DNA of 64,000 nucleotides from Margaritispora aquatica (Eukaryota > Ascomycota > Leotiomycetes > Helotiales > Discinellaceae). The stretch lies in the NCBI GenBank assembly GCA_007644065.1, contig VJWN01000001.1:3286689-3350688 (forward strand), written 5' to 3'. This document shows positions 1-11,879 of the stretch, in pieces (the stretch's first letter is position 1; each line of letters opens with the position of its first letter). Under the pieces are notes generated by a model that did no database searches, was not told where the DNA came from, and worked only from the letters and a program-made list of their open reading frames with translations. The translations under genes were made by a program, and so were the position numbers.

Positions 1-1087
1 CAATTGCACAACAACTGTACGTCTCTCCCTCTCCCTCTCCCTCTCCCTCTCCATCACCTCAAGCCAACGTACAAACTAACACCTCTCTTCCTTCAGCGCC
101 TTCCTCCCCCAACGCACCACCCGCGCCAACATAACCAAATACTGCCTAAAACACCACCTCCATCACCAAATCCTGCAGCTCGCCCACGACACCAACATCC
201 ACTTCATCGGCCCGCGGCCAGGGACCTCCTCCGCGCCCAACTTCATCCTCTATTTCCACGGCGGCGGCTACCTGTACCCATGCACGAACTCACACGTCAA
301 ATTCGCACTCCGGTGCGCTGCCGCCGCGGACGCCACGCTCGCTATCCTCGAGTATGAACTCTCTCCTTCGTCGCCATGCCCGCGGCAACTCGAGCAAGCT
401 GTCGAGGCGCTCCGGTACGTGTTAAGGCTTACCCGACCCGAGAATATCATCCTCGCGGGCGACTCAGCGGGTGGGCATCTCATCGCCGGCGTGCTGAGCT
501 GGGTCATGCATCCTTACCTCTCGCCCGATGAAAAAGGTGCTTTGAAGCTCGAACCGGGGGAGAAGTTCCGAGGCGTATGTCTGATCAGCCCGCTGCTGAG
601 CTTTGACTGGGGGAAGGACTCTTATGGGCGAAACAAGGGACGGGATTACTTGGACGCGGATTCGGTGTTTGGCATGTTAGAGGCGTTCAAGCCAGAGGAG
701 GTATCGTTTCCGCAAATGCTAGAAATCCCGGATGTGTCTCCCGCGGAGGCACCACCGGGGTGGTGGATCAACATGCCGGTTGAGAAGTTGCTGATTACGA
801 TTGGGAGCTGGGAGGTGTTTTTCGACAGCGCGGTGGAGTTTGCGGAAAAGGCGAGCCGGGACTCGTATGAGGGGACCAAGGTTGAGTTGGTGGTGGGCTG
901 GCACGAGTGGCACGATACGCCTGTTGTTGATCCGATGTTTTGGTTAAAGGAGAGTGAGACTAGTGGGGCGGTTATGAAGTGGATGGCGGAGTCGAGGAGT
1001 GGAAAGTGCGCCAAGTTTGAGGATGATGAGGTGTATGCGGCGGATTTGACGCAGAGTGGGGATTATGAAAGGTTGCTTCATGTTTGA
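1..1087 (+). CDS. Alpha/beta-hydrolase fold-3 (HSL-like) esterase, 5' partial
   Basis: A probable carboxylesterase/lipase of the hormone-sensitive-lipase type; the natural substrate cannot be told. The visible protein carries the oxyanion-hole motif HGGGY and, further on, the nucleophile elbow GDSAGG, both diagnostic of this fold. The acidic and histidine members of the triad are probably in GSWEVFFD and WHEWHD near the C-terminus. The start lies outside the window. An intron runs from 17 (GTACGT) to 96 (TTCAG), with branch point ACTAAC at 75-80 and a CCCTCT-repeat pyrimidine tract. Coding resumes at 97 and is open to the TGA at 1085-1087. The open frame upstream of the GDSAGG region shows that an in-frame GTG near 419 is not the start. 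Family call is firm; specific activity is unknown. Confidence 0.88.
17..96 (+). other. Intron with CT-rich minisatellite in the hydrolase gene
   Basis: An 80-nt intron with GTACGT donor, ACTAAC branch site and CAG acceptor. It contains about five CTCTCC units, giving an unusually regular pyrimidine tract. Confidence 0.75.
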
Positions 1088-1678
1088 TACTTTGCTGTAT
1101 TGTGTAGTATTGTGGAGTTGGTGGAGTTTTAGGTTCACCGCAGGCTTACCCGGTTGTACTGTACTGCTTCACTTAACGATCTTAAGGATTGATGTATTTT
1201 TTGGAAACTCCCAGGAGTTGATATAGCAAGTAATGTTCACAACTATGTCTGAAACAAACCAAATATGTCATCGTTCATAAAATCCCTACTAACCCCAAGC
1301 TTGATATTTCTTTCCTCCCTACTATCCATTCCATAATATATCCCATCGTAGAAAATATATTCTCGAAATTTTCGAAGGTTTTCCTCCCGCGAGCCAATCC
1401 CACTCAAGGTATTACAGTCTATATATACGACCTAGGCGTGGTATACCTTAAAAACAAATAGCAAATAACCCGAGTATGCAATGGGTCTATTGATGGAAAT
1501 AAAATAAAGGAGTATAACTTGTTCTGCATTTACAGCATTATTATATATCGTAATCTTACCATATCGTAAAACTCGACCTAAACAGTATCCTTTGAAGCCG
1601 TTTAGAACATGTTGCGGCACTTCTTTGTCACCGACACCTTGAAGTCCTTCCCTTTTCGTCCTCGATCTACTCTTAACC
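1088..1678. other. Intergenic, convergent 3' ends
   Basis: Lies between the 3' ends of the hydrolase (+) and the secreted-protein gene (-). AT-rich, with short open frames lacking any protein-like features. I see no gene, RNA or repeat here. Confidence 0.5.
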
Positions 1679-2564
1679 CTAAGTACACACACAATCCATA
1701 TATAACGAGCCTACGTTTTCTTGAGTTGAACATTCAGTACTCTCAATAAAATTGAAATAAGCTTCTCCAATAGTACACGCTGAATCGTAATAGTAATTTA
1801 CTATACAATCTCTAGGTGTTGCATCAGAATAGCAGAACAAGCCCCCCGTAAAAGCGCCCACCTTATATGAATTGCTTGGAAAGGCGACGCATGTGTTCTC
1901 AATGATAGTTAAAGAAGGTCCGATGTCGCTTTCTACCAAAAAAATTGAGATCGGTGAAAGGGTACATAATAAATGTAGCACCAGAGGATGAAGGCGGAGG
2001 GGCAATAGCTGAGGAGGAAGCAATAGCTGACGAGGAGACAATAGTTGAGGAGGAGGCAAGAGTCGAGGAGGAGATGGACTCTGAAGAACAGCTTGCTGTA
2101 ACGGTAATACTACGTAGGCAGGTTTGTTAACTATAAGCACTTCGCTGAACTCTTCAACAAAAGATCACTTACTCCCTAGCTGATGCGGTAACAGTGACAA
2201 CTGAGACCGACACGGATACCACAGCAGTAACATAAGATGTTACCACGGAAAGTGAAACACTTGTGACGCAAGTCGAAGTAGGAAGAGGAGTTCCAGCTGT
2301 AGTCGTAGGGACTAGGCAGCTGCAGAGCGAGGACACACTGGACGTAGCATATAAATTTCCGTTCTTTTTTGTAACACAATTGAAGCCCCCTACGTCGGGG
2401 GTAGGAGCCGCAATGAACGAAAAACAAAAGGAACTAGCTACCCCAGCCAGCTCTGGCTTGTAGAAACATCACTCGGGGTTGTTGGCGTTCTTCTTGCAGA
2501 TAGCGAGTACGGGCTGCAACTGAGTGATAGCCACGAGAACGCAAGTCAATGATAAAGACTTCAT
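1679..2564 (-). CDS. Small secreted Ser-rich, Cys-rich protein (four exons)
   Basis: I do not recognise a characterised family. My model has exons 2473-2564, 2173-2337, 1982-2109 and 1679-1932, giving 212 aa. Residues 1-20 are a classic signal peptide (MKSLSLTCVLVAITQLQPVL), followed by CKKNANNP and a VSSLCSCL-type motif seen in many fungal secreted proteins. Then come a Val/Ser/Thr-rich stretch, a Ser/Ala low-complexity linker, and a C-terminal domain with six cysteines ending CVCT. Intron 2 has a consensus GTAAGT donor. Introns 1 (135 nt) and 3 (49 nt) have weaker donors. At intron 3 an alternative explanation is a one-base slip in a run of seven T (1938-1944). A TATA-like ATATAAGA lies about 145 bp upstream. 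Likely extracellular or wall-bound; effector or cell-wall roles are only guesses. Confidence 0.6.
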
Positions 2565-3838
2565 TTTAGCGAAAGATTGGTGTAGTACGATACTGAAAGA
2601 GAAGTAAGGAGTAATGACGTGAAAGTCAAAGGGAATATTATGTTTCTTTTCAATGTCCGAAGTCTGAACCCTACTCGTCTTTTTCATAAGTCTGAAGCCT
2701 AAAGGGAGTCTTATATGAGAATCTTATCTTTTCAATTGGACCTGTGCCTGCGCCGTATATTTCCGAAAACCTTAGACATCTGAGAAAGGCGTGTACCGGA
2801 AAGCCTCCTTAATAGATTAGGGCTCAGATTTCAAATTCGTGTCAGCAGTTGGTGTGCATTTGAGAGAAAGGTTTTTAAAAGCAAAGCAAATAATAAGAGG
2901 TTTGTCGACTAAGTACTTGTTCAAAGCTTTTGGAAGTGATCTAGTCCCAGTAATAATAATAGTAGTCGGGTAATAGAATTTAATATAGGCAGACTAGTCT
3001 AGCGGAGAGATAGAGAGAGATTGAAAGAAAGCGACTACCTAAATATCCAGACGTTTGAACAGTGAACAGAACAGTTGACATCGACTAGGTACTTAGTCAA
3101 CTCCTATTCATACGCTTTGCACAGCTCGGGGGTGAAAGATTTGGTCAGATCTCCAAGATAGGCGGCCGAGACAAAGTGTTTTACTTTAATCTTCCGTTCT
3201 CAAAGCCTATCTCTCGTGGCTAATTCACAAACGTTTTCATCGGCTCTCTATAAATCTAATATACTAAAAGTCTAAACCGTGTAAGTTATGGACTTAATTT
3301 AAATCGGATTCTTAGATAAAACGCTACCATATCTTGATATATATGTCAATGTATCTAGACTAAAGGATTATATAGTAGAGCACGACTTCTTGTAGTGCTA
3401 GATATTTCTCTACGTATATTAACAAGTTTTATAGCCTATTCCTGATTTATATTAGTATTTTGGCTACCTCATGGAACTGTTATCCGAAAATTGAGACCTG
3501 AGGCACCAGCTATCTTGCAACATGGTGGGAGTCTGAGAATATGACGCGTGAGAATCCTTTAAAATCAGGTTAGAGTCTGTTAGATTCTTCAATATGTTCA
3601 AGACTTCTGAAAGACACGAGCAAGAATTCTGAAAGACACGAGCAAGACTTCTAACCTTTTCGACGGAAAAGAAAGGAAACCAGAAAAAGAACAATAATAT
3701 CCAAGTGATAGGCCACTGCTGACTTTTTATGATTTTAAAACTCATGGGCTCGACTGTTTGGAGAGTGCGAGTTTCAGGAATTAATGATTACTCTACTTTA
3801 ATTATTTTTCTCATCCTTCCATCTCTTTATACACACGT
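2565..3838. other. Intergenic, AT-rich, with a short tandem duplication
   Basis: Between two minus-strand genes. It contains a perfect-looking tandem duplication of a 22-bp unit (core TTCTGAAAGACACGAGCAAG) at about 3604-3647. Open frames here are short and have no recognisable features. Confidence 0.5.
3604..3647. repeat. 22-bp direct tandem repeat, two copies
   Basis: Two adjacent copies of a 22-bp unit differing only at the first base, followed by a partial third copy (ACTTCT). No function is apparent. Confidence 0.7.
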
Positions 3839-5313
3839 TTAAGCAGAACAAGACAAGTCATACAAAGGTGTGGTCCCACCACTCGTCACACCAAAGCTTG
3901 GGTTCGAGCCGGCATCAACCAACAAATACCACCAAGTTGGGATCTTATCAAAGGCATACCCACAACCTGTCTCCTTCCAGTATTGCTGCGCTTGGGCGAT
4001 TCCTGCAACAGCCAAGTTCTCCGTCTTTCCAACAACAGGCCATCCAGTCTCAGTGATCCAGACCGGCTTGCCTTGAGCAACAGCAACGGTAGCTCCATAT
4101 GCAGCCTCGAAAAGAGCACGTCCTTGGACGATCGAGTTTGTTTCGGTATTTTGATAGTATGGGTATGCGTCCATGCCAAGGAAGTCGCAAGCTGCAATGA
4201 CAGCGTTGTTGGATGCGTTGACATATGCAGTCCAGGTATCGACGTGACCGACTAATTTATCACTAAGAATGGTACCACGGATGACATTACGAGTGGCAGT
4301 GATGAAGTTCACAATGTCTTGTGGGTTGGCACCTGGATTGGATCCAGATGCGATTCCAGTAGGCGAATTGCGGTAAAGATCTTCTGATCCAACGGAAATA
4401 GCTACAACGAGGTTGGCGAATGCAGCACCATATTGTTGAATAGCTCGGCTAAGAGCAGCAAGCTCATTGTCAATGTTGGGGTAGAAAAGACCAAGAAGCA
4501 AAGTGGTGTTCGTGTTGATCGCCGCTTGAATAGCACCGGTTGGGTCGTTCACTGTTCCTTCTTGAATCCTGGGAGGCATTAGTCAATGATCATTGAGATT
4601 CGGAAAATAACATACATAGTGAACAGGCGAGCAGAGTTGAACCCAGAGGTCCCAGCCAAATTCTTAGCAACATTGAAGTTGTTCTGGAAACTATCGAATG
4701 ACTGTCCTTGAGCACCATAGTTGAAGCCCTTGGGAATGGATGAGACTGGAGCAGTTGAGCTCTGTGCAGGAGCTGTTGCCGAAGAAGTGGAGGGTACCGA
4801 TGTTGCAACATCTGTGGAGGTCTGAATTGTGAACACTGGGCTGGAAGGCGTCTCGACTGGAGGTGGAGCGACCGTGCTTGTCGCAGGAGGAGCAACAGAT
4901 GTCTCTACAGGTGGAGGAGGTGCTGCTGTTGTAGGTGTTGAAGCAGGAGGCGTCGCCTGGCTACCAGCCGGTGTCAAACAAGACTGCGGCGTTCCAGGAC
5001 CGGTATACGGAATCGTGATACCAACACCTTCATACGTAAAAGTCTGAGTAGGACAAGGAGCGGCCTCTAGACACGACTGTGGTGTACCAGGACCTGTATA
5101 CGGGATTGTGATGGCAGCACCTGCGTATGCGAATGTTTGTGTTGGGCACGGTGCGTTCTCGGTTATGCTGGTGCCGTAGTATGTTGCTGTCACGACATTG
5201 CCAAGATATGTGAAGGTCATGAGCGTAGGTGATGGAGCTGCATCGCGGACTTGATGCGGTGCAGGAGCTGCTGCGGCGAGAGCTGCGAGGGAGAGGATGA
5301 GTGTGGTGTACAT
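3839..5313 (-). CDS. Secreted GH17-type beta-1,3-glucanase/transglycosylase
   Basis: A cell-wall glycoside hydrolase of family GH17, which cuts or re-links beta-1,3-glucan outside the cell. Exons 4616-5313 and 3839-4568 are joined across a 47-nt intron (GTATGT...CCCAG), giving 475 aa. A signal peptide occupies residues 1-20. Residues ~30-115 hold two near-identical units built around APCPTQTF and IPYTGPGTPQSCL; then a Pro/Thr/Ser linker to ~205; the catalytic domain starts at PKGFNYGAQG. The acid/base glutamate is in SVGSEDLYR (E295) and the nucleophile in WITETGWP (E406). The protein ends at a normal GH17 C-terminus with no GPI signal. The start at 5313 is the only ATG directly before the signal peptide; a TTTATAAG box is about 170 bp upstream. 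Confidence 0.88.
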
Positions 5314-6885
5314 GATTTCGGGGGTTTGATGTGATAGTGATGGATCGAGGAGGAAGATATCAAGATCAAGAAGCTGTCTTGATGGAATTGGGAACAATCT
5401 AGTACCAAAACGAAAGTGGAGGTAATTGTTGAGAAGTTGTATGGAGAGAGAACAGGAATATTCAGAGTGGGAAAATCAAACTTATAAAGCAGGTACAATA
5501 TCACAATCACCTCACTACTGCACCTGCAACTCACGCACCTTCAAGAAGGCGTGAAGGGATACACGGCAAGGAGGGGCAGTAGTGACCCAACTATTCCAGA
5601 AGATGTCATCGCCAACACCAAAGACACCGACCAAGAACACGCCAAAGACATAAAAGAGTCTTCTAGCTCCGGAGTAGAACGTTTGTCTTGGCCGGTAAGT
5701 GAGACTCGGCACACTTGTATAGAGAACAGCAGAGGAATACGAGCTTCTATGTCGTCAGTCAAGAAGAGAACGACACGCTAGGCACTCACCTACAGGCTCA
5801 CTGAGGCTGTGAGCTATGAATAACAGAGACATGCAGGTACTTGTAAAAGATTTCTTTGGTGGTGTCTTGGGAGTTGAATGATCCTAAGCCTTGAGATCCG
5901 GGTGTGGCGATCGCCACACGGATGATCGGGTTAGGTAGGTCTTTTCGCTACTTAGGATCATGTAGCGTGTAAACCGTTTTGCCAATGTATATTGTTATTG
6001 GTTACAGAGGGTTGGCATGCATAAAACAAATGCAGGAGGAGAATTCTAATTATAACCTATTACTGTAAGTATCATGAAACTATTAAGTTATGAAGTGATT
6101 TAAGCTTGAATTCTTAAAAGAAGTGGGATGATAGGTTTAGTAGCATCCACACACGCCAAAGCGAGAGGAATATCAAAGACATACATTTTCCCATACGAAC
6201 AAAATACGAAGTGAAAACGCATCATCATCACGGATCCTATGAAAGAAGGCTGAAGACCCAAAGAAGTGGGGTTCATGCAATGCACTGTACTGCACTGCAC
6301 TGCGGGGTCCTTTTCTTGGAAGTTGGAAGCTGGAGATCTGACATGAAATACGAGGTGGCATGACATGACGCAAGGGAACTCAAAAGAAAACCCCCAAAAC
6401 ACGAGAGACAGCACATCATAAAGAAACACAAGGTAACAAAAGAACAAAAAGGAAAAGCAGTGCACAGTCGATACTTGCGACCTGGAGATATCGTACTGGT
6501 AGAGTACGAGGAACTGAAACTCTGCGTTGATGGACTGGGTTGCTTTGACTTGGATACATAAACAAATTCGAGGAAAAAAGAAACGAAAACAAGAACAAGA
6601 GCGGGTGAACGAGATGCGAAAGAATCCCAATCGGTAAATCCAAAAGCGAAAGAAATATACGGACACGTAATATCAAGTGGATATCTCCTGACTGGCTCAA
6701 AATATCACTGGAGAAAGAAGATATGAGAAAGCACACTATCGAATTGTAGAAAATACAGCAAGTATTAATTATCTCAAAAACATACCTATCGGTGGATATA
6801 ACACGCCTTTTCAAAATGCCCACCAACAAGTCTACAAGAACAATCTACCTCATACTCCAGCGAGAAGCCACCAGCAAAAAGACAC
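5314..6885. other. Intergenic region with a nested inverted repeat
   Basis: About 1.6 kb with no convincing gene. The long open frame on the minus strand around 6100-6666 is Phe/Ser/Arg-rich, low in complexity, lacks motifs and is probably the 3' flank of the oxidoreductase gene. The notable content is the palindrome at 5880-5959, listed separately. Confidence 0.5.
5880..5959. repeat. Nested inverted repeat with a perfect 18-bp palindrome
   Basis: At 5902-5919 lies GTGTGGCGATCGCCACAC, a perfect 18-bp palindrome that is GC-rich in an AT-rich setting. It is flanked by the outer inverted pair GATCCTAAG (5880-5888) and CTTAGGATC (5951-5959). Could be a regulatory dyad or the remnant of a small foldback element. 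Confidence 0.7.
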
Positions 6886-8255
6886 TCACAACCCCGCACC
6901 AAGAACCACCGATCCCAGCTTTTGCGTGAAATATGTTTTGCCTTTAATCATCACCACCATGAAGGATGGAAATTTCATGCTTCCCATATGGCCAGTCCCA
7001 GTCTTCTTTCCCGTTGGGCAGACAAGCCCGTCTGTAATTTAATTAGCTCAATCCCATTGCTCAATCTAACAAAGACTATAACGGGGGAGGACGAAAAAAA
7101 CCAGATAGAGAAGACTCACCAGTACCACCAACAGCATAAGAAACCAACGGTTTCCCACCAAGCGCAAGCCCGATATTCTTCACTACATGTGTCACTTGCT
7201 TCATGGTAAGCATAACCTGGGGTCTCTGTACGGCACTGACATCGCCCACGACCCAGGCATCCGTTGTGCCCTGGAGATGTAGGAACTCATCCACGAGCAC
7301 GAAGCCATTGTGGTTCACCAACTTTCGAGGCACGTATTGCGAATTCGGCACTAGGCCCGTGGTAGGCAGATATAGGTCGCATGATAACTTGGAGCCGTCG
7401 GAGAGGGTGAGCTCGGTGGTTCCGCTGGGGGTGGTGGCTACGCCTTGGACTTTGGTAGAGAGCTTGATTGTGACTTTGTTGGCTGTGAGTTGCGAGAAGG
7501 CGGTTTTCGAGACTGAGGGGATGGTGTTTTCGAGGACTGCCTTGCCGCTTGAGATCTGGTTGTTTTATTAGCATAATGACATTCAGGGTTTCCTAAAAAA
7601 AAAAAAAAAAAAAAAAGTTTACCAAAATAATCGTCTTTGAGGTACCATACTCATAACCCAACTCTCCAGCAGTCTCAACTCCTGTCGATCCAGCTCCTGC
7701 AACGACAATGGTCTGCGCTGCCTTGACCTTCGCCTGGAAACTATGCAGCTTCTCCTTGGTATCTTCCGTTGAGCCCTTCAGCTTATATGGGATATCATCT
7801 CTTGTGCTGGATCCAGTAGCCAGCACCACAATATCATACGAATATGCCTTCTCTCCGCTTGCATCCTTCACCGTAACAGACTTGCCATCCACATCCAGTG
7901 CCTCTGCGGTGCCTAATACATGCTCGAAACGGTCTCCATACGGCTTGAACGCTGGTCCAAAGGCTGCAAAGAGCTGTTCATCTGCAAATCCGCCTGGGAT
8001 GATGGCGCGGGGACCAGCCACATTCCAGAACAGGGAGTCGTTGGGCGAGACGAGCGTGACCTTGATATCTGGGTTTTTCTTGAGCAATTGGTGTGCAGTC
8101 GTGAGGGCACCGTACGAGCCACCGAGGATCAGGACGTTCTTCATGTTTTCGAGGGAAAGCTGGGTGAGAGGGGTTGGGGAGGAAAGATAATTGCGGATGA
8201 GGTATGCGGAGACAGGAACGGCGAGGACGGTACTGACGAGAATATAGAGACTCAT
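6886..8255 (-). CDS. AIF/FSP1-like FAD-dependent oxidoreductase
   Basis: A pyridine-nucleotide-disulfide-type flavoprotein of the AIF/AMID (FSP1) group: NAD(P)H oxidation with a quinone-like acceptor, probably membrane-associated. Exons 7623-8255, 7120-7555 and 6886-7031 give 404 aa. Residues 1-25 form a hydrophobic N-terminal anchor or signal. The FAD Rossmann motif is LILGGSYGA (~43-50), the ATGS motif is at ~147-150, and the NAD-binding motif VVAGAGSTGVE is at ~184-194. GDVSAVQRPQ is the C-terminal FAD contact. Intron 1 (7556-7622) contains 22 consecutive T on the sense strand; intron 2 (7032-7119) has a consensus GTGAGT donor. The last exon ends in a basic hydrophobic helix typical of this family. 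An upstream in-frame GTG was rejected as start in favour of the ATG at 8255. Confidence 0.85.
7595..7616. repeat. A22 homopolymer (T22 in an intron)
   Basis: Twenty-two consecutive A on the plus strand, inside intron 1 of the oxidoreductase gene. Being intronic, its length variation should not affect the reading frame. Confidence 0.9.
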
Positions 8256-9631
8256 GGGGAGGTGCACAAGATGATGCTTGAGAGAGGAAGTACAACAATG
8301 GAAGCAGGAGAGAGAAGTGTATATGAACTTGTTGAACCACCACCTACTTAGGGTACCTGTCTACCCCTGGCATGAAAACTCCATTCCATACCATATTAGA
8401 TAGAATGTAATGTAATCTGAATCTGCAGTGTAATGTTTGAGAAACATGTGCACATTGGACGGAGTTGGCTTAGCAAAGCAGAGCAATGCGTCTCGCGGAA
8501 GAAAGACACCAAAAAGTGTAGAAGTTTGGATAATTTTCTAGATAGCCAGCCTCGCATCAAATGGTTTCATTGTCCAAGCGAGCCAAAGCTCCAACAAAAT
8601 GCCACAACCGCACCCATCAACCAATAAACATCCACAGCGCACTGCAAGGGCGCACCACGCTCGGCTGCAGACCCCTGTATTTCGTTCCACCCCATTTGTA
8701 GATCCCCCACTATCTCGCTGCTCCAGCCAATTGCAAGAGGGTGCGCGCAGAGAAGAGCTCGGCACGGATGTTACGTGCAGTCCGTGCCGACGTCTGGATT
8801 GAAAAGCGAGCCGAGGCGGCGAGGCTGAGAGAAGGAGATGGCGCGGTGGATGGTATGATATTGATATTGAAAACCGCAAAATAAAGTTTGCGTATCTCGT
8901 ATAAGGGTTGGTAAAATTAATATATAACAAAGTATAAGGTATCGATCGTCTTGGTTTCTCCTGTCGATGATAAAGTCAAAGACATTGCAATTTTGGATTC
9001 GCACGTTGTGAGGGAATGTTGTGTGCGATCATGCAATGACTGACTACCATGACTTCTTAAGGTAAAGGTAATCTTGCCAATTGTATGATAGGATACATAT
9101 CACATACCTATCCAACAAAGCAAGTTCACATGGTAAAATCGCCAATAACCATTCCATGGTGAACTTAGACAAGAGAGGATTGTTCTTCGAAGCGACCACT
9201 CTCACAAGAACCTAGGTAACCTCTCAAGGTTCCATATACCCTCGTCGGTATGGTATCTATAGAGATTGGTGGCAAGTCTTCTTAGCAGCCCGAGGGATAC
9301 TCCTGTGGTAGTGGTGAATATGAACACAGAATTTGAGTGTTCGAAGGTCGTTGAATGTGTGGGTTGGGTTGAAAAGAGCAAACTGTATCCAGGATAACGG
9401 CTGTGACTCCAATACCGAGGAATGGAAGATCGTTGTCAGAGATGTCAGCTGATATAGCAGGTTGATATCCTGCGAGACTTCATCTCCTCTCCTCTTTGCA
9501 AATCATAGTCCAGTGTCCGATGTCCTTGCGGTAGCAGCTCAGTGGCTGCATCTCTTAGATCTCGCAAGATGTCGTATTAGACGGTTTGACAAGTAGGTGG
9601 CAGTATACCACCAATCTACGATGCCAACGCC
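8256..9631. other. Intergenic
   Basis: About 1.4 kb between two minus-strand genes. It must contain the promoter of the oxidoreductase gene and the 3' end of the regulator gene. Open frames are short and without motifs. I see no RNA gene or repeat. Confidence 0.5.
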
Positions 9632-11879
9632 TCACACCAACAACAGATTATACTCACTCAGCAGCAAATTATTCTGCCAACTCCATCCCTGACAACTCTC
9701 CCTCCTACTCTTCCAAATCTTCTCCATAAGCGGTAACAGCTTCCCTCTATGCTCCATGCTTCTCTCTTTGACAGGACTCTTCCCTAACACGTCCCGAAAC
9801 CACTCCTCCTCTTCCTCACCCTTAGCATTGCAGCCCAGCACATACAGTGGAAACACCACTGCATGCATCAAATCAGGTGGCATGTGCGTCCTCAGAAGCA
9901 GCATCGCCTCGGCCATTGTAGCAGCCAAGGACGTCGAGCCCGTGTCGAAGCCGTAGACGACGAGATGTAGATACACTGATGCCGCGAGCCCGAAAATGCG
10001 TGTGATAAGCAGAGGATGGTAAATAGCCGGCACGTGTGCATCCGCGACAGCCAGACTCTCCAGACAATCTGCTGTCAGGCCCTCCGCAATAACAGCCCTT
10101 ATACCCTCAGCCTTCTCCTCCAAATCTTCAGGCTTCAAACTCCCGTGCAAGAGACCGATCATCTTCCACTCGTGTAGCGTGGCGATCATCCCAATCTGAG
10201 CAACGACCCAGTTCTTGACACCAATGATTTCCTCAAGTTTCAGCGGCGAGGTGGACGCGATGGTCAGGGAGTGGAAGCCTAAAAGGCGTGGGGTCTTGCC
10301 GCCTGTGACTGAGGAAAGGACGTCGAGCCATATGAGCACCCCGCACAGGAAGCGAAAGGTTGCCACATCTTCAGTGACAACGCCTTCGCCATGCATTTGG
10401 CGGAGTTCAGAGGTGGAGATCACTTCGAGGGAGTCTGTTAGATTGAGTGTCGCCGCTTGCTTTTCGTAGCTAGATCTAAACATATCCGTGGCTGCACGTA
10501 GGTGTATATGCCAGGTGTCGCCTCTACCAGCGAATAGCTGTAGTTATCATTAGTATATATTTCATGTTTTTCTTCTTCTTCAAATTCTCTCCATATGATC
10601 ACAGTGAGTAACAAGCGAGTTTGGACAAGGAAACCTGCACAAACCTCAAAATAAGTCAACTGTACCACACCCCCCATAAATCCCAACGTATCACTCGGAC
10701 ACTTCTGCTCCCCTAACCACCTCTTACTATTCTCAATGTGCTCCTGAAACGCCGCAAGCGACATCTGAATATGCCTTTCCTGAGCCGGACAACCCACCCA
10801 ATTCTCTCCTCCCCTAAAATTCTGCAAGTGCCTTTGACCTCCACACGCCGCTTCGATCACCTCGCCATAGACCACAACACCGTGGTGATAGGAGCTCAGC
10901 GCCAATGCGGCGTGATATAGAGGCTTGGTGCGCAGCAGGCAGGAGAGGAACCATCCTCGTCCGCCGGACAGGATCGATGGGTGGTACATGGGATATTGGA
11001 GCGGGAAGACGTGATCCAGGAAGTGCATGAGGAGCATGCCGTCTGAGGGAGCGATGGTTGGTGCGGAGGGTTCTTCGAGTGTCGATGTTGCTGCAGTGAT
11101 ATGACCGCTTAGTTCGGAAGCGGGTGAGTGAGAGGCGCGTGATGTTGATGTTCTGAGGTCGGCTTCGGGACTTGTGCCTAGCGATGAGGTTGTGCCGTGC
11201 GGTTCTGATGTTGAACCTGGGCTGGAAGATGTACGAACGACGTTGAGATTCATATTGTCATCTTTTGGTGCAGGGGCGAGACGGATATCTTCTCTTGCTT
11301 TGGAAGCTTCCTTCTCACGCCCTCGAGCGGTTAGTGAGAAACCAAACCGACCCTTCCTGCGACTTTGGTATTGTTAGCTTTCCGTCATGAAATTCTCAAC
11401 TTATATACTTCTCGGAAGAATCTAAATCTGCACTCCTCGGTTGATTCCTCTCAATATCCCCTCTTCTCCTCCCACTTTGCTCAGCACTCCCTTTCCTCAC
11501 CTCTTATCTTTCCTCTATTCCTACCACAACCTGCTTCGTTAATAGTCTCTACCCCTCTTCCCCTTACCCACCCAAACTCCAAACTCCAAGATCCAAATCG
11601 CAAAACCAAACCATACCCCTTACAAATCTCAAAAGCTCAACCCAAACAACCAAAAAAAGAAACATACCTAGTAAGCTTCACAATGCCCTTGATGCTCTCC
11701 GCCATCTTCTTCTCCCTCTCCCCGCCATCCATCCACTCGGGCTTAGCCCCATACCCATAGCACGTAATCGTAAGGCCATCACATGTATTGCACGTCGGGT
11801 GTCGCTCGTCGCACTTTTTGCGGCGGAGACGACATGTCCAGCAGCCTTGTTTGGAGCGAAGAGGGCCGGGGTGTGCCAT
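9632..11879 (-). CDS. Zn2Cys6 binuclear cluster transcription factor
   Basis: A fungal zinc-cluster DNA-binding regulator. Exons 11668-11879, 10645-11356 and 9632-10537 give 609 aa. The N-terminal motif has perfect spacing: Cys at residues 13, 16, 23, 30, 33 and 40 (C-x2-C-x6-C-x6-C-x2-C-x6-C), with basic RLRRKK between. A Ser/Thr-rich linker follows, then a helical fungal-TF regulatory domain beginning at LLMHFLDHVFPLQYP and containing LFAGRGDTWHIHL at the start of exon 3. Intron 1 (11357-11667) is long for this genome at 311 nt; intron 2 (10538-10644) is 107 nt. The C-terminal end is uncertain: a GTGAGT donor occurs just before the stop, so a further small exon is possible. Target genes cannot be inferred; the neighbours do not form a clear pathway cluster. 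Confidence 0.85.

Noticed and set aside
6100..6666. 188-codon minus-strand open frame
   Set aside because: Phe/Ser/Arg-rich, no motif, adjoining the 3' end of the oxidoreductase gene; likely untranslated flank.
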